Source of the DNA: Populus alba
Taxonomy: Eukaryota; Streptophyta; Magnoliopsida; Malpighiales; Salicaceae
DNA: 64,000 nucleotides
Direction of reading: 5' to 3'
NCBI RefSeq assembly: GCF_005239225.2
Contig: NC_133288.1
Location: 15,630,169 to 15,694,168 of the forward strand
The position numbers were made by a program, and so were the translations under genes. Positions 10,706 through 21,867 of this stretch are shown in pieces (positions within the stretch are counted from its first letter, which is position 1; every line of letters begins with the position of its first letter). The notes beneath the pieces are model-generated. The model made no database searches. It was not told the DNA's origin and saw only the letters and a list, made by a program, of their open reading frames with translations.

Positions 10706-12379
10706 ATGGCTGGAGATAAAGAAGATTTGCCAAGAGGGTTAAGTTTGGAACAGGCACAGGTCATGGGCTTACAACGATCTCATGCTGAGATTCGGGATGA
10801 GATGACTGGAATTCGTGAACAGTTGAATACCCTTATGCAAAGGATGCAAAGAAATAATTTGCAACCCCAACCGAGGCAAGCACTTAGGGTGCCACAAAAT
10901 GATATTATAGAAGCTGACGAAGATTCAAATGGGGATGATGAGGCTGATGATAGGGTCAGACCAATAAGGCAGAATTATAATCCTCCTAATGGTCTCAAAC
11001 TTAAGATTCCACCGTTTAGAGGAAGTAGTTCACCCGAGGAATACTTGGAGTGGATTCAGAAGGTTGAAAAGGTGTTTGAATGGTATGAATATTCTGAAGA
11101 AAGGAAGTGCAAGGTGGCAGCACTTGAGTTTACAGATTATGCTCTTTTATGGTGGGAAAACGTAAAGATTCAGAGGAGAAGGGATGGAGAGGAGGAGATT
11201 GCAACATGGGCAACTATGAAAAGAGTGATGAAGAAGAGATTTGTTCCCGATTACTATAAACAGGAGCTATACATCAGACTTCAGACTTTACGACAGGGAT
11301 CTTTGACTGTGGAAGAGTATGTGAAAGAGTTTGAGTTGCTGCAGATTCGATGTGAATTGATGGAACCTCAAGAGCAAACAACAGCTAGATTTCTTGGAGG
11401 GTTGAGGAAGGATATAGCTAATGTTGTTGAGTTACAACCGTACATCTTCCTTGAGGAAGTTATAAAGCTTGCAACCCGAGTAGAGAGGCAGCAGAGACGA
11501 GGAGGTGTCCGAACTAGTGTAACTACGTCAAGCGCGACAAGGGCTGTTTCTACGCCTACACGAACATGGAGCACACCTAAACGAGATGAGAAGGTGGAGT
11601 TTAGCAAGGGGAATACCAGTTCTGATTCTTTGAAGGGAAAGGAGAAGGTGACAGAACCTCAACAACCTAGGAGGTCTCGGGACATCAAGTGCTTCAAGTG
11701 CTTGGGACATGGGCATATTGCTTCGGAATGTCCAAATAAAAGGGTGATGATTTTGCATGGGGATCATAGAGAGCTGATCAGTGGAGATGAGGTTGAAACT
11801 GAAGACGAAGATGAGGTACAAGTGGCTGAACAAGAAGAGGATTTCGAACCAGTGAAGGGAGATTTGTTGGTTGTTCAACGGGTTCTGAATGCACAAATTG
11901 ACGTTAGTGATGAGCAATGCGAGAACATCTTTCATACTCGATGTCAGATTCGAGATAAGGTGTGCGGGATGATCATTGATAATGGAAGTTGCACTAATGT
12001 TGCGTCAACTACCTTGGTGGAGAAATTGGGTTTAAATACCCTTCCACATCCCAGACCCTATAGTTTGCGATGGCTGAATGAGAATGGGAAGATTCGGGTG
12101 ACAAAGCAAGTTCGTGTACCTTTTTCCATTAAAACCTATCACGACGAGGTTTTATGTGACGTTGCACCAATGTCAGCTAGCCATTTGTTGTTGGGTCGTC
12201 TATGGCAGTTTGATAATGATGTGACCTACAATGGACGGAAGAACACTTATTCTTTTATGCTGAATGGAAAGAAGGTGAACTTGTTACCACTGAGTTCTCA
12301 ACAAGTTAGAGAGGATCAGTTACGAAGCCAACAAAAGGAGGTGACATCACGAAAGGGGCTGTTGTTAGCCAAAAAATGA
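10706..12379 (+). pseudogene. gag and protease of the outer gypsy element, ending in a premature stop
   Basis: Starting at ATGGCTGGAGAT (the frame is also open upstream through the primer site), about 557 codons encode a retrotransposon gag. The capsid segment runs from KLKIPPFRGSSSPEEYLEWI to VERQQRR. A CCHC zinc knuckle (CFKCLGHGHIASEC) is the nucleic-acid-binding part. An aspartic protease with IIDNGSCTNVAS at the active-site position and a later SHLLLGR motif follows. The usual plant signature here has Gly or Ser where this copy has Asn. The frame ends at TGA (12377-12379), but the same frame continues with RT-like sequence, so the stop is a nonsense change or, less likely, a readthrough site. 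Confidence 0.88.
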
Positions 12380-12947
12380 GACATCAAACAAGCATTAGCC
12401 ACAACAGGGATTGTTTTCATGGTCTGGGCAAAGCAACTACTACAAGTAGAAGGATTGGACTTACCAAGACAGATTAAGGAATTACTTGAAGAATTTAAAG
12501 ATGTGTTTCCAAATGAATTGCCTAAAGGATTACCACCTATTCGTGGTATTGAGCATCAAATTGATTTGGTGCCGGGAGCTTCACTTCCTAATAGACCAGC
12601 ATACAGATGTAATCCAGAGGAAGCGAAAGAGATTCAAAGGCAGGTCGGTGAGCTCTTAGAGAAGGGCTATGTGCGAGAATCACTTAGTCCATGTTCCGTA
12701 CCTACTTTGCTTGTACCGAAGAAAGATGGTACCATGAGGATGTGCATGGACAGCCGCGCTATCAACAAAATAACAGTTAAGTATCGATTTCCTATACCCA
12801 GACTTGATGATTTGCTTGATGAGTTGCATGGTGCTGCATTGTTTTCCAAAGTCGATTTGATGAGTGGCTATCACCAAATTAGAATGAAAGAGGGAGATGA
12901 ATGGAAAACAGCATTTAAAACTAAACAGGGGTTATATGAATGGATGG
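12380..12947 (+). pseudogene. Reverse transcriptase N-terminal half, outer element
   Basis: Continues the gag-protease frame after the TGA. It encodes the pre-RT linker and RT fingers: ...[16 protein letters not shown], then [18 protein letters not shown] and [15 protein letters not shown] (first catalytic Asp in KVDL). It is broken at 12948, just after the GLYEWMV motif, by the inner LTR element, which duplicated GATGG. The remaining RT resumes at 23949 in the same reading frame. Confidence 0.92.
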
Positions 12948-13617
12948 TGTCGCACCCAAAAAAAAAAAAAAAATCCTGGCGCGCGGCATCGGCTGGCGAT
13001 TTTTCTCGTTGTAGCGTTTGCTTTGAATTTGTTCGTGGGAGTCGCCACCTAGTAATTTATTAAGGGCTACTAGGAAACCTGATGTACTGGTCTTGTCAGA
13101 GATCATGGGTAAGGGACTGATTGTGGTTAGGGAAGGTATTAGCACCCCTAACACACCCTACCTGAGATAAGCTGCTTCGTGTTCTGATGTGATTTGAAAA
13201 TTTAAAATATTAATTAAATTCTTAGGCTTGAATAAATCAGTTATTAAATCCCCGAATATATGTAGAAACTTGTCCTCATATTTTCATGGAAAATACAACT
13301 TGATTTTATTTGTCCTTGAGATATTTAACCATATTTAAATTAACAAATAATTCTTTTTGTATTTTTATTTTTATAACATAATAAAAAAAACAAACACACA
13401 CACACAACCTTCTTTTTATTATTTATTTTTCTTCTTTTCTTTTCTTTTCTTTTCTTTTTTCTTTTACATTACATTTATACAATAGAACAAATAACAAAAA
13501 TTCAAAACAAATCAAATACAATAAAATCTAAATACACACAGCATCTAGAAATTACAAAAAGGAAAAAGGAAATCCTCGGGAACAGTGTTGCACAGCCCTG
13601 GGTGTCATCTGAACAGT

Positions 13618-13676
13618 GGCGGCGCGTGGACCTCACGCACCGCCGCCACTGGCGGTGCGTGGGTTCACGCGCCGCC
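13618..13676. repeat. GC-rich hairpin in the nested LTR
   Basis: Outer arms GGCGGCGCGTG (13618-13628) and CACGCGCCGCC (13666-13676) enclose an inner pair GCACCGCC / GGCGGTGC. The same structure occurs in the other LTR near 22537-22596. Confidence 0.75.
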
Positions 13677-14680
13677 CAGAAGAAAGAACGTGGAGCAGGG
13701 GGTTGGGTGGCTTCCTCCCCTCTTCGTTTTTCTACCGGGGATGACCTGAAAAATAACCAAAGCCACAACAAACAATTGATTTTAGTTTTTTTATTTCATT
13801 GTCTTTGAAATCGGCTTCGGTTTTTTTAGATCCACTCCGTTTCTCTGCCCCTTCCCTTTTCTGTTTCAGGTGGGTCGGTTTGCTATGGCTTTGTCTTCTG
13901 CAGCCCGTGGCCCCTGGAGTTGTTGCGGAGATGGGCGAAGTTGCTGGCGGCGTTGAGGCGGAGGAATGGACAGATCGGTGGCGGCGAGGTTGCTGCAGAA
14001 AGGGGATGCCTTCGGTGCTGCCTAGGGGCAGATCCGTGGTGGTCTGAGAAGATGATGGGGGCTGCTCTGTGGTGGAGGAGGAGCTGGATGAAGACGGCGG
14101 ACGAATCTGGCGGTGGCTGGCTTCGGTGGGTGTCTCTGCTGGTGCTGGTGCTGTTGCTGAGGAAGAAGGAGCGGCCGAGAGGGAGAGAGTTCTGGTGACC
14201 GGCGGCTGTGGGGGAGAGGCAGAGGTGGAAGGTCCAGTGGTGGTGGCTCCGGCGTGCTGGGGAGAGTCTGAAAAATGGCAGGGACGACCGGTGTGTAGAA
14301 GAAAAATAATCCGGGGGGGAAGTTTGGGCTCAAAGGGAAGAAGAGAAAAAAATGAGCGGCTGTTTGGGGGCAGGGGCTGTTTGGCTGGTTTCGAAAGAAG
14401 AAAAAAAAAAAATGTCAAGGGTAGGGGGCGGTTGCCTTGAGAAAAATGAAAATGGCCAAAAGAGAGATGACGAGGAGATGGGAAAAAGGCTGTGGCTGTT
14501 GGCAAGCCAGCCGGGGAAGAGGAAGATGGAAAAAAAATTCAGGGGGGGGAGGCTAGCGGCTGCCTTTCGGTGAGGGAGAGAAAAAGCTAAGCTTTTAGGG
14601 TTTCAGCTGCCTCTCCTCAAATTTCAAAATTGCCCTCATGTATCAAAAATTGCCCCCCCTTTGTAAGTGTTGGAAACCAG

Positions 14681-14688
14681 TATTTATA
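14681..14688 (-). promoter_or_regulatory. TATA box copy in the nested 3' LTR
   Basis: Minus-strand TATAAATA inside the LTR, the same site as 23604-23611. In this LTR it would direct transcription out of the element, into the left half of the outer element. Confidence 0.5.
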
Positions 14689-15021
14689 GGCAAAAAATAT
14701 TGCCAAGTTTTCAAAATTGGTCCCTTTAACTTTCTTTTTTGTAAAATTTGATTTTTCTTGTTTTTTTGTATTTTTTTGAAAACGAGCAATATCAACGTCG
14801 ACTCGATGAGGAAAATCAATGATTTTAAAAACGACGCGTGAAAAGTCGAACGCGTTTGAAAATCTTTTGAGAAATTAAATTCTTTTAAACGACGTTGAAA
14901 ATGCTAAAATGACGAAAATATATTAAAAAACATATTTTTTTTGGATTTTCTTTGTTTTTCTCTATTTTTGGATTTTTTAAAAATATATAAAAAAACATGG
15001 GTCAAAAATTGGGTAGCAACA

Positions 15022-15035
15022 GATGCCCCCTCTTT
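15022..15035 (-). other. Polypurine tract of the nested element
   Basis: Minus strand AAAGAGGGGGCATC directly before the LTR start TGTTGCTACC. It primes plus-strand synthesis and fixes the element's orientation. Confidence 0.8.
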
Positions 15036-15118
15036 ACAATGCTTACGAAGCGAAAATCCTCAAAATTTTGCATAGTAAGCTTTGTAAAGAAAACAAAAGG
15101 AAAATGATTTCATTATCT

Positions 15119-15257
15119 TGGGCGACCTGCCCACACACTCACACTGATCTATTTTCACGGGCGACCTGCCCACACATACTCACCCTAGTCTATTTTCACG
15201 GGCGACCGGCCCACACTCTCCCAATAGTCTATTTTCACGGGCGACCTGCCCACACAT
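15119..15257. repeat. Tandem array A: four ~40-bp units
   Basis: Four units each begin GGGCGACCTGCCCACAC (one has GGGCGACCGGCCC) followed by TCTATTTTCAC. Each unit holds a GGGC...GCCC mini-stem around GACCT. Confidence 0.85.
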
Positions 15258-15262
15258 TGGGT

Positions 15263-15725
15263 TACCTGAGATCCCATCTGGCGACCTCATTCAACTGGAA
15301 CGAAAATATTGCGTAACTCGGTTAACCTGAAATCCCATCTGGCGATTCCCTTTAACCAAAGCTACATGAGATCCCATCTGGCGACCTCATTCAACTGGAA
15401 CTAAAATATTGTGTAACTCGGTTAACCTGAAATCCCATCTGGCGATTCCCTTTAACCAAAGCTACATGAGATCCCATATGGCGATTCCCTTTAACCAAAG
15501 CTACATGAGATCCCATCTGGCGACCTCATTCAACTGGAACTAAACTGTGTAACTCGGTTAACCTGAAATCCCATCTGGCGATTCCCTTTAACCAAAGCTA
15601 CATGAGATCCCATCTGGCGACCTCATTCTGCTGGAACTAAACTGTGTAACTCGGTTAACCTGAAATCCCATCTGGCGATTCCCTTTAACCAAAGCTACAT
15701 GAGATCCCATCTGGCGACCTCATTT
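15263..15725. repeat. Tandem array B: alternating half-units of ~50-60 bp
   Basis: Half-unit 1 is GATCCCATCTGGCGACCTCA followed by TTCAACTGGAAC and AACTCGGTTAACCTG. Half-unit 2 is AAATCCCATCTGGCGATTCC followed by CTTTAACCAAAGCTACAT. They alternate about five times, with one half-unit repeated out of order near 15470, as unequal exchange would produce. Confidence 0.85.
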
Positions 15726-15751
15726 AACCAAAACAAAAGAATGTGTAAAAA

Positions 15752-16091
15752 AATGGTCTCATTGTACGGGTGACTAACCCTAGAAAAAAGCTGGTCTCAT
15801 TGTACGGGTGACGAACCCTAGAAAAAAGCTGGTCTCATTGTACGGGTGACGAACCCTAGTGCTGCTGGTCTCATTGTACGGGTGACGAACCCTAGACAAG
15901 TGCTGGTCTCATTGTACGGGTGACGAACCCTAGAAAAATGATGGTCTCATTGTACGGGTGACGAACCCTAGAAAAATGGTGGTCTCATTGTACGGGTGAC
16001 GAACCCTAGAAAGATGCTGGTCTCATTGTACGGGTGACGAACCCTAAAAAAAATGCTGGTCTCATTGTACGGGTGACGAACCCTAGAAAAA
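15752..16091. repeat. Tandem array C: nine ~38-bp units
   Basis: Nine units of GGTCTCATTGTACGGGTGAC followed by GAACCCTAGAAAAATGCT, starting near 15753, 15791, 15829, 15865, 15903, 15942, 15980, 16018 and 16057. The unit core is a GGGT-GACGA-ACCC mini-stem. Confidence 0.9.
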
Positions 16092-16103
16092 TGTTGTGAA
16101 GTG

Positions 16104-16455
16104 CGGTCTCATTGTAATGGGTGACCTACCCAGATAGAAAAAATGTGAAGTGTGGTCTCATTGTAATGGGCGACCTACCCAAAAAAATGGAAAAAATATG
16201 AAGTGTGGTCTCATTGTAATGGGTGACCTACCCAGATGGAAAAAATATGATGAAGTGGTCTCGTTGTGATGGGCGACCTACCCAAATAGAAAGAATGTGA
16301 AATGCGGTCTCATTGTAATGGGTGACCTACCCAGATGAAAAAAATGTGGAAAACTGCGGTCTCATTGTCATGGGTGACCTACCCGGATGGAAAAAATATG
16401 ATGAACGGTCTTATTATGATGGGCGACCTACCCAGATGGAAAAAAATGTGATATG
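16104..16455. repeat. Tandem array D: seven ~50-bp units
   Basis: Seven units of GGTCTCATTGTAATGGGTGA followed by CCTACCCAGATGGAAAAAAT. They share the GGTCTCATTGTA head with array C but have a longer spacer and a TGGGT-GACCT-ACCCA core. Confidence 0.9.
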
Positions 16456-19400
16456 ACAAGTGTGAAAAATAGGACTTACCTGGCGAAGTCCTGAGGGGAT
16501 GACAGAAGAAGGGCTGGAAAACTTGGTGCTTCCTGATAAGTCCTGATCATAGGATTCGAAAACTCGGTGTTTCCTTACTGCAAGGGTTGAAAACTCGAGG
16601 CTTCCCGATTGCAAGGTTGATCTTTTCATTTCTTTGGGATTTTCCTAATGGTAGGGTTCATCCCATCGTCCTTTTATTCCATGATCAAAACCGATTCTTT
16701 ATTATCATCACCACCATGCTTCTTTCTTTTTCCACCATCTTGTTGGACCTCCTTAAGGATTTTCCTGTAACAATTCAAAAATATGTGCAAAAATTTTTTT
16801 TTTTTTTTTTTTAGGTTAGATGATATGCATGCATCCTTACCTGATTTGAAATATAGGTCCCCCCCTTTTTGATGCTCCATCGTCATAGGGTGCCTTTGTT
16901 TTCATTCCAAAGCTTTCCTTGCTCTTTCGATGCATTGGCTCATTCATGTGCAAGCCATCCACTCAGCTGCAAATGTAGTGCCCAACCCGGGCTGTCTTCG
17001 ACAATTACTGCTTGCATCGTTCATCAAGCTTGACCCTGCCCCCAAGTGTGGTACTGCTTGATTCATCATGAAGGATTTTCTCCTGGCTTCTTTTGAGAAT
17101 TATCCTCTGATTGATTGTGTGCATCATGCCAATACCCATCAAAATTGTTAATCAGTCATGAACTTGCCTCTATTTGAAACAGTACTCTTCAAGTACATGT
17201 TATCATCAGCCTTCTTGGAACTCATTCAGTCATCCAATCATGCATCTCATAGCTTGCAGTACAAAGGCTCATGGTTGTATGCTCAGTGCTCTTCTCATGG
17301 ACTCCTTTCAACTCTTCTAATCAGATTGTGAAAAGAAATGTCTCATCCTCATCAATGATGCTGCTTTTATCACTCATACTCATGTAGTGAAGCACTCATC
17401 TGGCTTCAGAACAAGTTGTCCCACAATCAATCTTCGAGATGGGTGCCTTTCCGACATTCATTCAGTGCAGTTGTGTGATAACATCTGTCTATAACCATGT
17501 TTCAAAGAATGACAATATGAGATTGTCCTTTAAGTTCAGCATTGTTCCACAGTCAGTCTTGGTGATGTGTATCTTTTCACCATTCAATTGCATTCATTCA
17601 TGTATCCTCAACGATTGCTAGCCATGCTTCAAAAGATGATGGTATGAAAGTGTCCTTCAAGTACATCCTTGTTTCTCCATTGCTGACAGGGTTCCCTAGA
17701 GCATGGGCTATTTTGGAACGACATTGCCCCCAGTATCATCTGAATGTGCTCGTTCATTGATTATCTGTCTTTGAACATCATTGTCTTCAGTTCACTGATT
17801 CATCATTTAATCATCTTTCATTGCCTCATAGCTGATCTGAGCATTGCTTGTTTTTTCCTTTTCAAGGTCTACTGTATTGCCCTCAGCTGCTCAACTTTTC
17901 AAGTAGTGTCGAGGATTTCAATGTCATTTCTATCAACGATTTTGCATACTCAATCAATGTTCTTCTGTGTTTGATAATCTTCCTTGTTCTGGAATCAACT
18001 CTCATACTTCAAAGATCTTGTCTATTCAAAGTCTAGTTTGTTTGAAATGAAATCAGAGATGTCCTTTTTGAAAATCTTTTTGAAAATCAAGCTTTTTGAT
18101 CAAAGACCCAACACACGTTATTCGAAATACGCAGTCCTTTGATTGTCTTGTATTTTGAAAACAGAAATTGACCCAATATAGGATTAAAAATGGCTTTTTC
18201 CATGGTTCTTTGTATCAATTTGAATCCTTGATATTGGGTATATCATTTTATAGTCTATGATGAGGTGACCGTTGTATGAATTTCAAAAGAAACAAAAAAT
18301 GCTCAAGTCAAAACTCAGGCTTTATCAAGAAAGGTTGTTTCTTTTCTTAGCATTTATTTTATCAACATGCATAATAACCAGTAGTTTAATTCATGAAGCC
18401 ACGACTCTTATGGAAAAACTCTTCAAGTTTTGAGAGCGCCATTTATCGGTTCAAATTTCTTGCTTGATTAAAAAGGGCTTTTAAAAGCACGTAATGCAGG
18501 CTATGGTTCATGGCTATGAAAGAAAGGAATTTCACAGGCTCAAAAGGTGTTTGAGGGTTTCAAAGACCTAGGATCAACATCAACTATTCATCAACTCTTT
18601 TCTATTGTTGTCTTTGTAGAGGAAACGACATATAACCTTGTTAACCTCAAAGTTTAGAGTTTTCTTAACATAAGTCATAATGCAAAATCCACATTTCCTT
18701 GATGAATAACCAACCTTAATCATCTGATAACATCAGAGGCTTTATAAATGGACACCAAAAGTCACGTTTATAGCTTAGTCTTTTTTCTGGTATTGACTTT
18801 TGTTGTGCCTTTCCTTGATTGAAATTTTCTTTTGCTCTTTATAGACTTGATAGGCGTTCTCCTTCCTTTACCTTTGACTTGTATTTAAGTGAAGGTAATT
18901 TCAACTTCCCCTTTTTTTTCGTTCTCTTTTTTTCATAGCCTTCCTCAAAACTTTCTTATATGCCCCAGTCTATGTGTTTACTTTTAGCTCTCTCTCAATC
19001 ATTGCACTTTTGTTCTAAGCCTTTCCCTTTATCCATTAATTATATCAATGTCTCCAACATATCTCTCATCTGCCCCCAGTATGGGTGTGATCCTAGTCAG
19101 GGGTTTTTATGAAAAGAATATTCTATCCAGCTCAAAAATGGGACTACAAGGGATATAACTTTTAGAAAGTGAAGGGATATCAAAGATGGCCTTTTCTCAT
19201 TTCAAGCAAGGTCAGTTAGAACCGATAAATTTTGACCTCATCTAGTGTAATGATTTGGACTTGTAAGAATCATGATTCACGAGTCCATAACTACCGAATC
19301 CACTACATGTCATTATGCATACTGCTAAAACTTAGCTATATGATGTGTGGTTTAGTTTCATGTAAGGGCTCAAAATTTGTTTGGTCACCTCATGTCATTT

Positions 19401-21845
19401 CAACAAGAATCGAGTCATTTCTGCAATCAAAACACTTTTAATCTTCAGGATTGATTATCCTTTATCGCATGTTTGGAGTTTGATCAAAATATTTTATCAA
19501 AATAAAAATGTTAAACATCTGTTGATTTCAAAAACAACAAAGAGACAAAGCAAGACATGTTTCGTTGAAGGATGAGATGTGATCTCAAAACAAAATGCAG
19601 AATTCCAAAACAATATGATTGACTGTTCATCACCATTCTTGAATCAGCTTTTCTGGCAATATTTGCGTTTTGCCAAGCGCTTTCGATCAACATGTCATTC
19701 TGAAGATGTTCGGGGGACAATATAGCCAATGACACCCTCCTTCACCGACTCCACTTGTCTCTTGCTCACCAACTTTCAGACTCAATTCTTGCAATTCTTG
19801 AAACTGTTCACTTGAAATGGTTGAGGACCCCACCATGACATCACATCTCTTGTCTGGATTATACCACCTAGAAATTGGTGGTTGCATGGGATTTGTCGGA
19901 GTCAAGCAAAATTCTGGAATCTGGCAGATGCTGGTCGACAAACTTAAGTGGTAGAGGAATGTCAATCTTGGCAAAGACATTTGAGCAATTGATGCTACCG
20001 TGAGACCTGGCTAGACCACATAATTAAGGTTTCACACCGTCAAAGTCATCTCCTGATTCACCTCTCATCATTGTTCTGGAATCCCATGGCAGATCCTTCA
20101 ATCTTTCCTCTCTTCATAGCTTGTTCAATTCTTCGGCAAATCCTCACAACATCATTTCAATCTTCCAATGTTTGTTGTGGTTGGCTGCGGATTGTTAGAA
20201 AACTTTCCAACAACTTGGTAATCTTGGCAGCGCCCAGAAACTTGTAGTATCGCCACTACCGACGTGTGGAATCATGTCTTATCTCTTTTATGGGAGAAAA
20301 TGATGGACATGAAATCTCCTCTATTTCTTCTTTGATTCCTCTCGAACGGTGCAACAAACACGCACCAATAGAGGAAAGTCCTGCTCTGTTGAAGTTTCAG
20401 TATTCTTCATGTTTTGTTAGTCTAGGCATGTCTCTTCTCTCTACTTTTGTGTTTTAATACTGACATTGTTGGAGAGAAATCATAGATGATCTGAAACTAC
20501 TGTATTCCTTCTTGGATTTCCCACTTGCGGATCCACAAACAGATTCCTGCCGAGAGAGCTCTGCTACGTTGAAGTTTTGAAGTCTACTCATATTTTCCAG
20601 ACCAGGTCTGGCTCTTCAACCTACTAAGATGTCTTCGTGCTGAAACTGATGAGAGAAATATTTGGAGCATATGCAACTTATAAATCCCCTCTTGCATTCC
20701 CAATTTGCAGAGCCATAAATGGATTTTTGTAGAGAGAGCTCTGCCACGTAGAAAGTTCAGTGTCTAATCATGGTTTTTTCAGACCAACATCTTGTGCTGC
20801 TGAAATGGAATTGAGCTCATAATTGGGGTAGCTTCAAAGAAGACTAATGCACCATGTACAAGAGGCTAGTAGTCATTTGGTTCCATTAGATGATGTGGAG
20901 GCAATGAACACTTAAAAGTGCAACAAAGCAAGAACCAGAGTTGTCATTAGTTGATGACTGAAGGCATTGTTGCTGTTGTTCATGACTGAAAAGGAGAGGC
21001 AGCTTCAATTGATCGTGGACAAGCAGTGTTCCCACAGAAGAACTGTGCATACATTCTCTTGCCATTTAAATACTCAACACTTGTTCAAGCAAATCTGAGT
21101 CCAGCTACTTCACCTTCGATGCTCTCAACCTTAATCTGATAATGAGCCTCTATCTGACACATTTCTTCACTTTCATCATCTTTCTTCAATCACTTGCAGC
21201 ACAACTTGTACAGGGGACCTACCTTTCAACCCGGTTCATGCATGATAAATGTATGAACATGTAACGTATATGATGAACTCGCCTTTCGAGGGGTGACAAT
21301 ATTGATCGTAAACTCTTGTATGATGGAACAAGAATCATGATTTTTGCCCAAACTCTCCAATGAAAATTTTTCGAAGTGACGGCCAATGCTTCAAGAAGGG
21401 TTTGCTCGGATGCAAAAACAAATATTTACGGAGCATACATCCTACAGGCAGGTTCTATTCATTTTACGTGAGACATGGTAGGTTTTGTTACTTGGTCTCT
21501 AAAAGGGGTCTCTTGTTGTCCCAGTGATTGCCCTCGTAAAGGCAATATAGGGGCCCAGCAGGTAATTGGTTGGCACGTGTCCAACTATTACCAGTCTAAG
21601 CACTCAACGAAGAGTTGGGGTTTACACAAACTTCAACCTTGACTCAAGTCATAAGGTAAGCTGCTAGTCCCCCGCCTAACTTAAAGCAGGTGTGTGCTTA
21701 ATAAAAATTAAAACTTGTGATGCATGAGAGAATTATATACAATGCATGAATAAAACACAAATAAATAAAACAAAACACCAAAGAAAAAATAAAATTGAAC
21801 ACATCAAAACACAAAGCTTAGTCCGATAAAGTTGAAAACAATACC
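16456..21845 (-). other. Non-coding interior of the nested element
   Basis: About 5.4 kb with no reading frame above ~100 codons on either strand and no gag, protease, RT or integrase motif that I can recognise. A T-run lies at 16793-16812. The part beside the right LTR (21230-21845) is the element's 5' untranslated region after the primer site. Base composition is less AT-rich than the surrounding genome. Confidence 0.7.
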
Positions 21846-21864
21846 TTCCCCAGTGGAGTCGCCA
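21846..21864 (-). other. Primer-binding site of the nested element
   Basis: Minus-strand TGGCGACTCCACTGGGGAA starts three bases inside the right LTR. It begins TGG, as required to pair with a tRNA 3' CCA end, and resembles the arginine-tRNA type site I recall from Ogre-like elements. The exact tRNA should be checked by alignment. Confidence 0.75.
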
Positions 21865-21867
21865 TCC

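Larger units (their letters stand above)
12948..15021 (-). repeat. 3' LTR (element sense) of the nested element
   Basis: 2074 bp. Contains a GC-rich island (about 13580-14580) within otherwise AT-rich sequence, a CTTTT-rich microsatellite near 13432-13463, and a strong hairpin at 13618-13676. It matches the other LTR along its whole length except for homopolymer lengths. Confidence 0.95.

Noticed and set aside
12377..12379. Programmed readthrough stop between protease and RT
   Set aside because: Related plant gypsy elements, as I recall, have one open frame here, and this copy carries other inactivating changes; plain nonsense is simpler. Not excluded.
13732..14505. 257-codon minus-strand reading frame inside the inner LTR, in the element's sense
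   Set aside because: Low-complexity Ser/Thr/Pro-rich peptide with no domain. The matching LTR copy at 22715-23380 reads differently because of run-length changes, so coding is not conserved; GC-rich DNA favours chance open frames.
15119..16455. CRISPR-like appearance of regularly spaced repeats
   Set aside because: Spacers are repeated rather than unique, the genome is a plant, and the array sits inside an LTR element.
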